From Curvibacter sp. (GTDB lineage: Bacteria > Pseudomonadota > Gammaproteobacteria > Burkholderiales > Burkholderiaceae_C): a stretch of DNA of 34,932 bases. Position 1 is the first letter of the stretch. Each line of letters begins with the position of its first letter. The stretch spans positions 1 to 34,932 of the forward strand of contig JAFAMV010000023.1 of the NCBI GenBank assembly GCA_019233055.1, written 5' to 3'. The notes under the pieces are model-generated. The model worked only from the letters and a program-made list of their open reading frames with translations. It did not search any database and was not told where the DNA came from. Positions 1 to 10,041 of the stretch are shown piece after piece. The position numbers and the translations under genes are program-made.

Positions 1-2281
<2,281 letters not shown>

Positions 2282-2301
2282 TCCCCCCACAGGAGAGCCC
2301 C

Positions 2302-3558
2302 ATGAACCCCCAAGACCTCCCCCCCCAACTGCAGGCCCTGCGCATCGACGGCCAGCGCCTGTGGGACAGCCTCATGGCCCTGGCCCAGATCGGCGCCACC
2401 CCCAAGGGCGGCGTGTGCCGGCTGGCCCTCACCGAACTCGACCGCCAGGGCCGTGATCTGGTCATCGGCTGGGCCCGCGAGGCGGGCCTGTCCATCACCG
2501 TCGACCAGATCGGCAACGTCTTCATGCGCCGCGCCGGGCGCAACAACAGCCTGCCGCCCATCATGACCGGCAGCCACATCGACACCCAGCCCACCGGAGG
2601 CAAGTTCGACGGCAACTACGGCGTGCTCGCCGGGCTGGAGGTGGTGCGCACCCTGAACGACCACGGCATCCAGACCGAGGCCCCCATCGAAGTCGCCTTC
2701 TGGACCAACGAAGAAGGCTCGCGCTTCGTGCCGGTGATGATGGGCTCGGGCGTGTTCGCCGGTGCCTTCACGCTCGAGCACGCCTACGCCGCCACCGACA
2801 GCGAGGGCAAGAGCGTCAAGGACGAACTCGCGCGCATCGGCTACATCGGCGATCAGGTGCCGGGCGAGCACCCCATCGGCGCCTACTTCGAGACCCACAT
2901 CGAACAGGGCCCGGTGCTCGAAGACCACGGCAAGACCATCGGCGTGGTCAGCGCGGTGCTGGGCATCCGCTGGTACGACTGCACCGTCACCGGCATGGAG
3001 GCGCATGCCGGCCCCACGCCCATGCACCTGAGAAAGGACGCGCTGCAGGTGGCCACGCGCGTGATGCAGGAGGTGGTGGCCATCGGCAACCGCCATGCGC
3101 CGCACGGGCGCGGCACGGTGGGCATGGTCCATGTGCACCCCAACAGCCGCAACGTCATCCCGGGGCGGGTGAAGTTCTCGATGGACCTGCGCAACAGCAG
3201 CGACGAGGGCGTGGCGCAGATGGACGCCGAGATCCGCGCCTACGCCGCGCAGGTGGGCGCCGACAGCGGGCTGAAGATCGAGGTCGAGGCGGTCTCGCAG
3301 TACCCGGCCCAGCCCTTCCACCCTGACTGTGTGCAGGCGGTGCGGCGCGCGGCCGAGCGCCTGGGCTACAGCCACATGCCGGCGGTCTCGGGGGCGGGGC
3401 ATGATGCGGTGTACATGGCGCGTCTGGCGCCCGCGGGCATGATCTTCATCCCCTGCAAGGACGGCATCAGCCACAACGAGATCGAGGACGCCGCGCCCGA
3501 GCACCTCAGCGCCGGCTGCAATGTGCTGCTGCAGGCCATGCTTGAGCGCGCTGGATGA
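2302..3558 (+). CDS. Zn-dependent beta-ureidopropionase / N-carbamoyl-L-amino acid hydrolase (M20 family)
   Basis: A 418-residue M20-type amidohydrolase expected to hydrolyse N-carbamoyl-beta-alanine to beta-alanine, CO2 and ammonia, the last step after PreA and HydA. Metal ligands are visible in the family order: H92 in SHIDTQP, D103 in KFDGNYGV, E138 in TNEEGS, H199 in FETHIEQGP and H391 in SHNEIE. GAGHDAVYMA (364-373) is the conserved substrate-side motif. The ATG at 2302 follows AGGAGA at 2291-2296 and comes 20 nt after hydA; the frame stays open far upstream inside hydA, but that extension is spurious. Allantoate amidohydrolase and L-carbamoylase belong to the same family and cannot be excluded, but the neighbours favour the pyrimidine role. 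Confidence 0.9.
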   Translation: MNPQDLPPQLQALRIDGQRLWDSLMALAQIGATPKGGVCRLALTELDRQGRDLVIGWAREAGLSITVDQIGNVFMRRAGRNNSLPPIMTGSHIDTQPTGGKFDGNYGVLAGLEVVRTLNDHGIQTEAPIEVAFWTNEEGSRFVPVMMGSGVFAGAFTLEHAYAATDSEGKSVKDELARIGYIGDQVPGEHPIGAYFETHIEQGPVLEDHGKTIGVVSAVLGIRWYDCTVTGMEAHAGPTPMHLRKDALQVATRVMQEVVAIGNRHAPHGRGTVGMVHVHPNSRNVIPGRVKFSMDLRNSSDEGVAQMDAEIRAYAAQVGADSGLKIEVEAVSQYPAQPFHPDCVQAVRRAAERLGYSHMPAVSGAGHDAVYMARLAPAGMIFIPCKDGISHNEIEDAAPEHLSAGCNVLLQAMLERAG

Positions 3559-3568
3559 GCGATGCCGT

Positions 3569-3597
3569 GCCCGCCGGGGCCGGCTTCCCGGTGGGGC
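3569..3597. terminator. GC-rich hairpin between convergent genes
   Basis: GCCC (3569-3572) pairs with GGGC (3594-3597), and CCGGG (3574-3578) with CCCGG (3587-3591), around an 8-nt loop and a small interior loop. It lies in the 54-nt gap between two convergent genes. There is no T-run on either side, so it is at best a weak or bidirectional terminator. Confidence 0.3.
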
Positions 3598-3612
3598 GCC
3601 GTGTCGAGATTC

Positions 3613-4272
3613 TCAGGCCGCGAGCCCGCAGCCCCGCAGCAGCAAGGACACCACATGGGCGGTGGCGCGTTCGAAGTCGGGTGCCTGCAGCTCTTCGCGG
3701 CCCAGCACGGCCGCGATCTGGACATCGAAATCGGCATAGGTCTGGGTGGCGGCCCAGAGGGTGAAGAAGAGGTGGGTGCTGTCCACCGCCGCCATGCGGC
3801 CTTCGGCGATCCAGCCGTCGATCACCGCCGCCTTGGCCTCGACCAGGGCGCGCAGTTCGCTCGCCAGCAGCGACCTGAGTACCGGGGCGCCATGCAGCAG
3901 TTCGTTGGCAAAGACCTTGGAGGCCTGCGGCCGCTGTGCCGACAGGCGCATCTTGTCCCGGATGTAGTCGCCCAGGGCCCGCGCCGGGTCGGCCTCGGGG
4001 CGGATGCCGTCGGTGGGCGCCAGCCAGTCCTTGAGCGTGCGGGCCAGCACAGCCCGGTAAAGCTCCTGCTTGTTGCCGAAGTAATAGTGCAGATTGGCCT
4101 TGGGCAGTTCGGCCTCGTCGGCGATGGCCGCCATCGTGGCGCCGCCGAAACCGGAGCGCGCGAACACCCCCTCGGCGGCTTCGAGGATCCGGGCTTCGTT
4201 GGCCTGCCGGATCTGGCCCTTGCTGGCTTCGGCCAGGGCTTCCGGGGACATCAGGGGGGTGTCGGCGAGCAT
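3613..4272 (-). CDS. TetR-family transcriptional regulator, RutR-like
   Basis: A 219-residue one-domain repressor. The N-terminal TetR DNA-binding region spans about residues 26-72: RILEAAEGVFARSGF, then the helix-turn-helix around TMAAIADEAELPKANLHYYF. The C-terminal ligand domain (about 85-219) has the length and the AQRPQASKVFANELLHGAP-type segment of the RutR/YcdC group, whose E. coli member responds to uracil and thymine. It lies convergent to the pyrimidine genes and downstream of the ABC importer, separated from the importer by an intrinsic terminator, so it probably has its own promoter in the short gap. Neither the ATG at 4272 nor the in-frame ATG seven codons later has a good ribosome site, so the start is uncertain. 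Control of the neighbouring catabolic and transport genes is inferred from position and from the RutR-like box at 8312-8327. Confidence 0.85.
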   Translation of the reverse strand: MLADTPLMSPEALAEASKGQIRQANEARILEAAEGVFARSGFGGATMAAIADEAELPKANLHYYFGNKQELYRAVLARTLKDWLAPTDGIRPEADPARALGDYIRDKMRLSAQRPQASKVFANELLHGAPVLRSLLASELRALVEAKAAVIDGWIAEGRMAAVDSTHLFFTLWAATQTYADFDVQIAAVLGREELQAPDFERATAHVVSLLLRGCGLAA

Positions 4273-4297
4273 GGGGGATTCACGCGTGGGGAGGGTG

Positions 4298-4321
4298 AAA
4301 AAAGGGGGCGCAGGGCCCCCT
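4298..4321 (-). terminator. Rho-independent terminator of the ABC importer operon
   Basis: On the minus strand AGGGGGC (4321-4315), loop CCTGC, GCCCCCT (4309-4303) form a perfect 7-bp stem followed at once by T residues down to 4298. It starts 22 nt after the stop of the substrate-binding protein gene and closes that operon before the TetR gene. Confidence 0.9.
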
Positions 4322-4343
4322 GATCATGACAGCAGTGCCAGGC

Positions 4344-5348
4344 TCAATGCTGGGCTGCGTCCCAGACCGCATGGCTGTAGGCGGCGGCGCCAGGGTCTTT
4401 CTTGATGACCGGCGAGCTGCCGCCGGCCAGCAGCACCTTCACCGTGCGCTCGTAGGCGGCGGGCTCCAGGTAGCCGATCTTGGCGGTGCCCGCCTTGGTG
4501 ATCAGCTTGGCCACGTTCTCCATCTGGCGCTTCTGCACCGCGACGGTGGCGCTGCCCGAGGCGTCCTGGGCGACCACGATCTTGGCGGCCTCCTCGGGGT
4601 TCTTCACGGCCTCGTTCCAGCCCTTGAAGGTGGCCTTGAGGAACTTGCCCATCTTGGCCACGAAGGCCTTGTCCTTGAGGCTGGATTCGAGCACGTACAG
4701 CCCGTCCTCGAGCGAGGCCACGCCCTGGTCCTCATAGAAGAAGGTGACCAGGTCGCTTTCCTTGACGCCTGCGTCGATCACCTGCCAGTACTCGTTGTAG
4801 ATCATGGTCGAGATGCAGGCGGCCTGGTTCTGCAGCAGCGGGTCGACGTTGAAACCCTGCTTGAGCACCTTGATGTCGGTCTCGGTGTTGTAGCCGAGCT
4901 TGGCCATCCAGTTGAGGAAGGGGTATTCGTTGCCGCCGTACCAGACGCCCAGGGTCTTGCCCTTGAAGTCCTTGGGGCTGCTCACGCCGCTGCTCTTCTT
5001 GCAGGTCAGCATCAGGCCCGAGCGGTCGAAGACCTGGGCGATGTTGACCAGGGGCACGCCGGCCTCGCGGGCCGCCAGGGCGTCAGGCATCCAGTTGACG
5101 ATGGCGTCGGCCGACTTGCCGGCGATCACCTGCACCGGCGAGATGTCGGGGCCGCCGGGCTTGATGGTCACATCGAGGCCGGCTTCCTTGTAGTAGCCCT
5201 TGGCCTGGGCCACGTAGTAGCCGGCGAACTGGGCCTGCGGCACCCACTTCAGTTGCACGGTGACCTTGTCGGCCGCCTGCGCCGCCATCCCCCCCAGGCC
5301 CAGCAGGGCGGCCAGCACACAGGCCGACAGTCGAAAAGCACGCTTCAT
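4344..5348 (-). CDS. ABC transporter substrate-binding protein, NMT1/THI5-like
   Basis: A 334-residue periplasmic binding protein. The first 25 or so residues form a Sec signal peptide (MKRAFRLSACVLAALLGLGG, then AQA before the mature part). The mature start VTVQLKWVPQAQFAGYYVAQ is the NMT1/THI5 family hallmark (family members bind thiamine precursors, riboflavin, pyrimidines or sulfonates), and the SADAIVNW segment fits as well. It is the last gene of the importer operon, after the permeases, and is followed by a strong terminator. Given the facing preA-hydA genes, a pyrimidine or its breakdown product is the likeliest ligand, but the sequence does not prove it. Confidence 0.88.
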   Translation of the reverse strand: MKRAFRLSACVLAALLGLGGMAAQAADKVTVQLKWVPQAQFAGYYVAQAKGYYKEAGLDVTIKPGGPDISPVQVIAGKSADAIVNWMPDALAAREAGVPLVNIAQVFDRSGLMLTCKKSSGVSSPKDFKGKTLGVWYGGNEYPFLNWMAKLGYNTETDIKVLKQGFNVDPLLQNQAACISTMIYNEYWQVIDAGVKESDLVTFFYEDQGVASLEDGLYVLESSLKDKAFVAKMGKFLKATFKGWNEAVKNPEEAAKIVVAQDASGSATVAVQKRQMENVAKLITKAGTAKIGYLEPAAYERTVKVLLAGGSSPVIKKDPGAAAYSHAVWDAAQH

Positions 5349-5438
5349 GAAAGGCTCCTCAAGAAAAGTTGAAGTTCAGCTTGAACGAAACACACGGGAC
5401 CACACACAACAAAAAAAATCCATCTGCAGCACAGCCTC

Positions 5439-6587
5439 TCAGCGGCTGCGCACCGAGGGGTGCCAGAACGCCACCCGGCGCTCCAGCCGCACCAGCAGGG
5501 CATAGGCCAGCGAGCCGGTCAGGGCGGCCACCGCGATCGCCGCCCACACCAGGGCCATGTTCATGCGGGCCGCCTCGGTCGAGATGCGAAAGCCCAGGCC
5601 CGAGGTCGGCGAACCGAAGAACTCGGCCACGATGGCGCCGATCAGGGCCAGGGTGGCATTCACCTTGAGGGCCCCGACCACGAAGGGAAAGGCCGCCGGC
5701 AGGCGCAGGCTCCAGAGCGTGCGGCCGTAGCCGGCGGCATAGCTGTACATCAGTTCGCGCTCGAGCCGGCCGGCCGACTTCAGGCCGGCCAGGGTCGAGA
5801 CCAGCATCGGAAAGAAGGTCATCAGCACCACCACTGCGGCCTTGGACGGCCATTCGAAGCCGAACCACATGACCGCGATCGGCGCCACCCCGACCAGGGG
5901 GATGGTGCTGGTCAGCGAGGCGATGGGCAGCAGGCCGCGCTGCAGAAAGGGTTGGCGGTCGATGGCCACGGCCACCGCGAAGCCCAGCGCCGACCCGCCG
6001 GCCCAGCCCAGCAGCACCGCCTTGAGCACCGTCTGTACGAAATCGCCGCCGAGCAGGGCCGCATGCGAGCGCAGGGCCTCCAGCACCAGGGCCGGCGGCG
6101 GCAGCAGCACCCGCGGCACCTCGAGGGCCACCACCAGCAACTGCCAGGCGTAGATCACCCACAGACCGAACAACAGCGGTGCCAGGGCCTGGTCGCCGCG
6201 CCGGCCTTCAAGGGCCGCGCCGCGCTGGACCGACAGCAGGGCCAGCCCGCCGAGGGCCAGCACCCCGAGCCAGAAGCCGGCCCCGGCCCCTGCGCTGGCC
6301 TGGGCCGGCGGCAGCTGCAGCCAGCCGAGGGCGGCCAGCGAACTGAGCGCGATGCCGGCCCAGCTGCCCCGGCGCGCCGTGGGCCGCAGGCCGAGCCCGG
6401 CGGCGGCCAGGCCGGCCAGCACTGCCAGCCAGGCCGGGGGCAGGTCGATGAGGTATTGCGGCAGGCGCGTGCCGTCGGCCGCTTCCTGCCAGACCAGGGG
6501 CTGCAGTGCGGCCATCGCCCAGAGGGCCAGGGCCACCAGGGCGGTGATCTGGCCGGCCTGCCGGTTCGTCGTGGTCGGCGTGCTCAT
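5439..6587 (-). CDS. ABC transporter permease, BPD type, with extra N-terminal membrane segments
   Basis: A 382-residue inner-membrane permease. The C-terminal 245 or so residues are an ordinary binding-protein-dependent permease with the cytoplasmic EAA-loop region near YAAGYGRTLWSLRLPAAFPF, the site that contacts the ATPase. Before this, about 130 residues hold several more hydrophobic segments (ALVALALWAMAALQPLVW, WLAVLAGLAAAGLGL, GFWLGVLALGGLALLSV), which a normal 250-280-residue permease lacks. The ATG at 6587 overlaps the stop of the preceding permease gene as ATGA, which fixes the start and indicates translational coupling. It likely pairs with the other permease as a heterodimer. Confidence 0.88.
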   Translation of the reverse strand: MSTPTTTNRQAGQITALVALALWAMAALQPLVWQEAADGTRLPQYLIDLPPAWLAVLAGLAAAGLGLRPTARRGSWAGIALSSLAALGWLQLPPAQASAGAGAGFWLGVLALGGLALLSVQRGAALEGRRGDQALAPLLFGLWVIYAWQLLVVALEVPRVLLPPPALVLEALRSHAALLGGDFVQTVLKAVLLGWAGGSALGFAVAVAIDRQPFLQRGLLPIASLTSTIPLVGVAPIAVMWFGFEWPSKAAVVVLMTFFPMLVSTLAGLKSAGRLERELMYSYAAGYGRTLWSLRLPAAFPFVVGALKVNATLALIGAIVAEFFGSPTSGLGFRISTEAARMNMALVWAAIAVAALTGSLAYALLVRLERRVAFWHPSVRSR

Positions 6588-7480
6588 GTGCGGCTCCGGT
6601 GGCGCAAGGCCCATTTCTCGAGTGCCGCCATGGCCGAGGACAGCAGCAGGCCGAGCAGCGAGGCCATCAGCAGGGCCGACCAGATCTGTACCGTGTTGCC
6701 GTAGTAGGACCCGGTCAGCAGGCGCGAGCCCAGGCCGGCCTGGGCGCCGGTCGGCAGTTCGGCCACCATGGCACCCACCAGGCCGGCGGCCACGCCCACC
6801 CGCAGGGCCGGGAAGATGAAGGGCCAGGCGGCCGGCAGGCGCAGCAGCCACAGGGTCTGCCAGGCGCTGGCGGCATAGGTGTGCATCAGCTCGGTCTCGA
6901 TGCGCTGTGGCGACCGCAGGCCCTGCACCGCGGCCACCGCCACCGGGAAGAAGCACAGGTACATCGCGATCACCGCCTTGGGCAGCACCCCGCTGAACCC
7001 CAGGCTGCCCAGGATCACCAGCACGATCGGCGCAATCGCCAGCACGGGAATGGTCTGCGAGGCCACCACCCAGGGCAGCAGCGCCCGGTCGAGGGTGCGC
7101 GAGTGCACGATCAGCACCGCCAGCACGGCCCCCAGGGCGGTGCCCATGGCGAAGCCCAGCAGGGTCGACTGCCCGGTGACGGCCACGTGGAACAGCAGAT
7201 TGCGCGGTGAGTCGATCGGCCAGTCGACCAGGCTGGACCAGAAATCGGCCGCGATCTGGTGCGGTGCGGGCAGCACCGGCCGCTGCAGGGTCCAGCTGCT
7301 GAGCACCAGGTCCTGCCAGGACCACGGCCCCTTGGGGGCGAGCACGCGCTCGATGGCCCCCGGCCCGTTGAGCCAGACCGTCAGCGCGTACCAGAGCAGC
7401 ACGATGACCAACACGGTGGCCGTCAGCGGCAGCAGGCGGCCGCCGGATTTCGGGTCGGATCGCGGGTCAATGGTGTCCAT
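6584..7480 (-). CDS. ABC transporter permease, BPD type
   Basis: A 298-residue inner-membrane permease with an N-terminal helix (LTATVLVIVLLWYALTVW) followed by the permease core. The EAA-loop region is near YAASAWQTLWLLRLPAAWPF. Its start lies 14 nt inside the end of the ATPase gene, and its stop overlaps the next permease start by 4 nt, so the three genes are translated as a unit. It is the usual-length partner of the extended permease downstream. Confidence 0.9.
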   Translation of the reverse strand: MDTIDPRSDPKSGGRLLPLTATVLVIVLLWYALTVWLNGPGAIERVLAPKGPWSWQDLVLSSWTLQRPVLPAPHQIAADFWSSLVDWPIDSPRNLLFHVAVTGQSTLLGFAMGTALGAVLAVLIVHSRTLDRALLPWVVASQTIPVLAIAPIVLVILGSLGFSGVLPKAVIAMYLCFFPVAVAAVQGLRSPQRIETELMHTYAASAWQTLWLLRLPAAWPFIFPALRVGVAAGLVGAMVAELPTGAQAGLGSRLLTGSYYGNTVQIWSALLMASLLGLLLSSAMAALEKWALRHRSRT

Positions 7481-8297
7481 CGCTGAGCGCCTCGCGGACC
7501 TCGTGGGCCATCTGCATGAATTCGGGCGTGTCGCGCAGGCCCAGGTGGCGTTCGTCGGGCAGGGTCGACTCGATCACCTTGACGATGCGTCCGGGCCGCG
7601 GCGACATCACCACGATGCGGGTGGACAGGTACACCGCCTCGGAGATCGAATGGGTGACGAACACCACGGTGCGGCGTTCGCGGCACCACAGCTGCTGCAA
7701 CTGCTCGTTGAGGCCGTCGCGCGTGATCTCGTCGAGGGCCCCGAAGGGCTCGTCCATCATCAGGATGCGGGGTTCGAAGGACAGGGCGCGCGCGATCGAG
7801 ACGCGCTGCTGCATGCCGCCCGACAGCTGCCAGGGGTACTTCTTCTCGAACTGGGTCAGGCCCACGCGGCCCAGGTGTTCGCGGGCGATCGCCTGCGCCG
7901 CCTCGCGGTCGCGGCCCTGGATCTGCAGCGGCAGCATCACATTGGCCAGCACGGTGCGCCAGGGAAACAGCGCCGGGGCCTGGAAGACGTAGCCATAGGC
8001 GCGGGCCAGCCGGGCCTCGCGCGGGCTGACCCCGTTGACCAGCACCTGGCCGCCCGAGATCGGTTCCAGGTCGGCAATCACCCGCAGCAGGGTGGTCTTG
8101 CCACAGCCCGAGGGGCCGATCAGGGAGATGAACTCGCCTTGCGCGATGGTGAGCCGGATGTCCTGCAGTGCCTGCACCGGCGCGTCGGCCGCCGGATAGA
8201 CCACACTGGCCCCCAGAACCTCCACCGCACGCAAGGCGCTCGGGGGACGGAGGGGCGAAACGGACGGCGAGGCATCTTCTGTCAGGGGATTCAGCAT
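7467..8297 (-). CDS. ABC transporter ATP-binding protein (nitrate/taurine/NMT1-type)
   Basis: A 276-residue ATPase with Walker A GPSGCGKTT (61-69), Q-loop Q106, signature LSGGMQQR (158-165), Walker B ILMMDEPFG (178-186) and switch histidine H216. The FPWRTVLANV region after the Q-loop is typical of the SsuB/TauB/NMT1-type importers. The frame is open 64 codons further upstream, but that part (to 8489) is low-complexity, crosses the likely promoter and operator, and has no family match that I recognise, so the ATG at 8297 is chosen. It is the first gene of the importer operon. Confidence 0.92.
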   Translation of the reverse strand: MLNPLTEDASPSVSPLRPPSALRAVEVLGASVVYPAADAPVQALQDIRLTIAQGEFISLIGPSGCGKTTLLRVIADLEPISGGQVLVNGVSPREARLARAYGYVFQAPALFPWRTVLANVMLPLQIQGRDREAAQAIAREHLGRVGLTQFEKKYPWQLSGGMQQRVSIARALSFEPRILMMDEPFGALDEITRDGLNEQLQQLWCRERRTVVFVTHSISEAVYLSTRIVVMSPRPGRIVKVIESTLPDERHLGLRDTPEFMQMAHEVREALSDGHH

Positions 8298-8311
8298 GCT
8301 GGGTCTCAAAC

Positions 8312-8327
8312 CTAACCAAACGGTCAA
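8312..8327. promoter_or_regulatory. RutR-box-like operator upstream of the ABC importer
   Basis: Read on the minus strand the site is TTGACCGTTTGGTTAG. The E. coli RutR consensus as I recall it is TTGACCAnnTGGTCAA; 11 of 14 defined positions agree. It sits 15-30 nt before the ATPase start, where a repressor would block transcription. A second partial dyad, TAACCGGTAA, follows at 8334-8343. The RutR-like TetR gene of the same locus is the natural candidate to bind it. Confidence 0.5.
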
Positions 8328-8526
8328 TTTTTCTAACCGGTAAGCCAGATCCGTGCCAGGGGACTTACCCCTGCTGGCACCCGGATGCCCTTTGTTGGCG
8401 CCTGCCGTCCGGCGCGTCTGCCCCAGTATTGGGCAAGGCCTTGCCCAGGCGTTGAAACCAGGTGCATGGGCGGCGCAGGAGCGCCGCAAACATTTACTGG
8501 TCAGTTGAGGAGAATTCTGTAACTAT

Positions 8527-8560
8527 GTGTTTCAATTCAGGAATCGCTCGGCTGAAACAC
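8527..8560. repeat. Inverted repeat GTGTTTCA-N18-TGAAACAC
   Basis: Perfect 8-bp arms (8527-8534 and 8553-8560) with an 18-nt spacer, in the A/T-richer part of the region about 200 nt before bcsD. It could be an operator for a dimeric regulator of the bcs operon or a leader hairpin. No known consensus was recognised. Confidence 0.5.
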
Positions 8561-8759
8561 GAATAAATCGGGTAGACCCCCTCATGGCCGACCCAAACTG
8601 GTCGATAGCCCAGAAAGCGGGCACATCCGTGGTCAAAGTCACACAGATTTTCCGGATCGTTTTGTTAACATTTCGCAACTTTTCGATCCTCAAGAACAGG
8701 ATGCTGTGTCAGTGGGTGGTTTTCCTGGTTCATATTTTTCAAAAAACGGAGCAGTTCCC

Positions 8760-9233
8760 ATGAATGAGGTCGCCAAGAGCAGTGCCCCCGAAGTGACGGA
8801 ACATCTGGCGCGTCAGCAGTGCTCGAGACAGTGGCGGCACTTTCTCCATGCATTGGCCGCCGAGTTCGCCGCCGCGCTGCCGCCGGCCGATCTGCGCACC
8901 CTGAGCCAACGCATCGGGCAGCGTTTCGCCAACGAATTGCCGCTGCAGCCGCAGCCGACCCTCGAAGGCCTGGAAGGCCAGCTGTCGGCCCTCTGGCGTG
9001 AGCTGGATTGGGGCTGGGTGCAGCTGAGCCAGCAGGGCGCGCAGCTTGAGATCCGCCATTTCTGTTCGCCGTTGACCGCCGCCTTCGGCGCCTCGGGGGT
9101 GGAGTGGGCGGCCGGTTTTCTCGAAGGGGCCTACCAGCACTGGTTCGACCAGCAGGGGGCGCCGGGCCTGAAAGTCGCCCAATCCACGGAAACCGACGCC
9201 TGGGGCTGCGTCAGCTTCCGCCTGGGCCGTTGA
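8760..9233 (+). CDS. bcsD: Cellulose synthase subunit D
   Basis: A 157-residue soluble protein of the BcsD/AcsD family, the periplasmic octamer-forming subunit that in Komagataeibacter helps guide and crystallise nascent glucan chains. The segment LARQQCSRQWRHFLHALAAEF near the N-terminus and the C-terminal WGCVSFRLGR match the family, as does the length. The ATG at 8760 has GGAG at 8748-8751, eight bases upstream; an upstream in-frame start at 8706 would add 18 residues from the A/T-rich leader and is not favoured. It is the first gene of the bcs operon, followed after 34 nt by bcsP. Confidence 0.88.
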   Translation: MNEVAKSSAPEVTEHLARQQCSRQWRHFLHALAAEFAAALPPADLRTLSQRIGQRFANELPLQPQPTLEGLEGQLSALWRELDWGWVQLSQQGAQLEIRHFCSPLTAAFGASGVEWAAGFLEGAYQHWFDQQGAPGLKVAQSTETDAWGCVSFRLGR

Positions 9234-9267
9234 GTCGAGCACGACGCCCCATGCTGCGAGCCTTGCC

Positions 9268-10041
9268 ATGACCCCCTCTGAAGACATCGTCAACCTGTTC
9301 GGGCAATTCGAAGGTCGGGTGGACCAGTACCAGGAGATCGCCCGCGCCAACCAGGCCCAGGCTTCCCGCGAGCGCTGGCCGCTGCTGTCCTCGCTGGACG
9401 TCGGCGCGGCGCGCCAGCCGGAGGCCCCGGCGGTGCGCACCGGCGAGCTCCAGGAGGCCCCGGCCACCCTGGTGTTCAGGCCGGCCCCGAAGCAGGCGCC
9501 ACCGCCGCCGATCCAGGCGGCGGTCCAGCCTTTGCCCACGCCGCCCCAGCAGCCGGCCCAGGTGCCAGCTGCCGCGCCGGCCCCGGTCGCGCCCCAGGCG
9601 GCCGCCGTGATGCCTCTGCCGACACCGGCCCCCGCCTACGAAGCCGGGGCATTCGCTGCGACCACGGCGGCCACGCCCGCCGCGGCGGCACCGTCCTTCA
9701 TTCCGGCACCGGCACCGGCACCGGCACCATCGCCGATGCCCTGGCGTCCGGCCTTTGCGGCACCCGCGCCGGCCCCGGCACCCGTACCGGCGCCGGCACC
9801 TGCCGTGGTCGCATCCCTGTGGGCGCCTGCGCCCGCCCCGGCACCGGCCACCCCGCCGCGCTCGCCGCTGGCCCAACTGGCCCAGGCGGCCCAAGTGGCC
9901 CCAGCTGCTGCGCCAGCCGCGTCCGAGCCGTCCGGCACCGATCTGCAAGGTCTGTTCCGGCAGTTGGCCGGCCAGGTCGATGCGCCGGCATCGCGCTCGC
10001 CTTTGTCGGCCCTGTGGAACAACCTTCGAGGGGGCTCATGA
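9268..10041 (+). CDS. bcsP: Cellulose biosynthesis protein BcsP (BcsR/BcsP-type, Pro/Ala-rich)
   Basis: A 257-residue protein whose ends are conserved-looking and whose middle is low-complexity. Residues 5-40 (EDIVNLFGQF...YQEIARAN...RERWPLL) resemble the short BcsR/BcsP domain. Residues of about 50-220 are almost only Ala, Pro, Val and Gln, with repeated Pro-Ala dipeptides. The last 32 residues (LQGLFRQLAG...RSPLSALWNNLRGGS) look like a short interaction motif. It overlaps the bcsQ start by ATGA, which suggests coupled synthesis with the ATPase. Role assignment rests on position and the N-terminal motif; BcsO-type Pro-rich proteins are the main alternative. Confidence 0.7.
   Translation: MTPSEDIVNLFGQFEGRVDQYQEIARANQAQASRERWPLLSSLDVGAARQPEAPAVRTGELQEAPATLVFRPAPKQAPPPPIQAAVQPLPTPPQQPAQVPAAAPAPVAPQAAAVMPLPTPAPAYEAGAFAATTAATPAAAAPSFIPAPAPAPAPSPMPWRPAFAAPAPAPAPVPAPAPAVVASLWAPAPAPAPATPPRSPLAQLAQAAQVAPAAAPAASEPSGTDLQGLFRQLAGQVDAPASRSPLSALWNNLRGGS
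9703..9728 (+). repeat. Short CCGGCA tandem repeat inside bcsP
   Basis: Four CCGGCA units followed by CC encode a run of alternating Pro and Ala. The repeat is in frame, so unit changes would lengthen or shorten the linker without a frameshift. Confidence 0.7.

Larger units (their letters stand above)
8298..8759. promoter_or_regulatory. Divergent intergenic region between ABC importer and cellulose operon
   Basis: These 462 bases separate two divergent operons and must carry both promoters. Beyond the RutR-like dyad, the right half is much richer in A/T than the flanking genes, notably around 8650-8745. It contains the 8-bp inverted repeat at 8527-8560 and ACTGGTC twice (8496-8502 and 8597-8603). 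I could not settle on a convincing -35/-10 pair for either direction, nor a sigma-54 site. Open frames here (for example 8527-8763 plus) look non-coding. Confidence 0.6.

Noticed and set aside
8493..8508. Second RutR-like site around ACTGGTCAGTTGA
   Set aside because: Only one half-site is similar; the other half does not match, so it was not listed as an operator.
8527..8763. 78-codon plus-strand open frame before bcsD
   Set aside because: No ribosome site, atypical codon use, overlaps the bcsD start region and the inverted repeat; more likely leader DNA.
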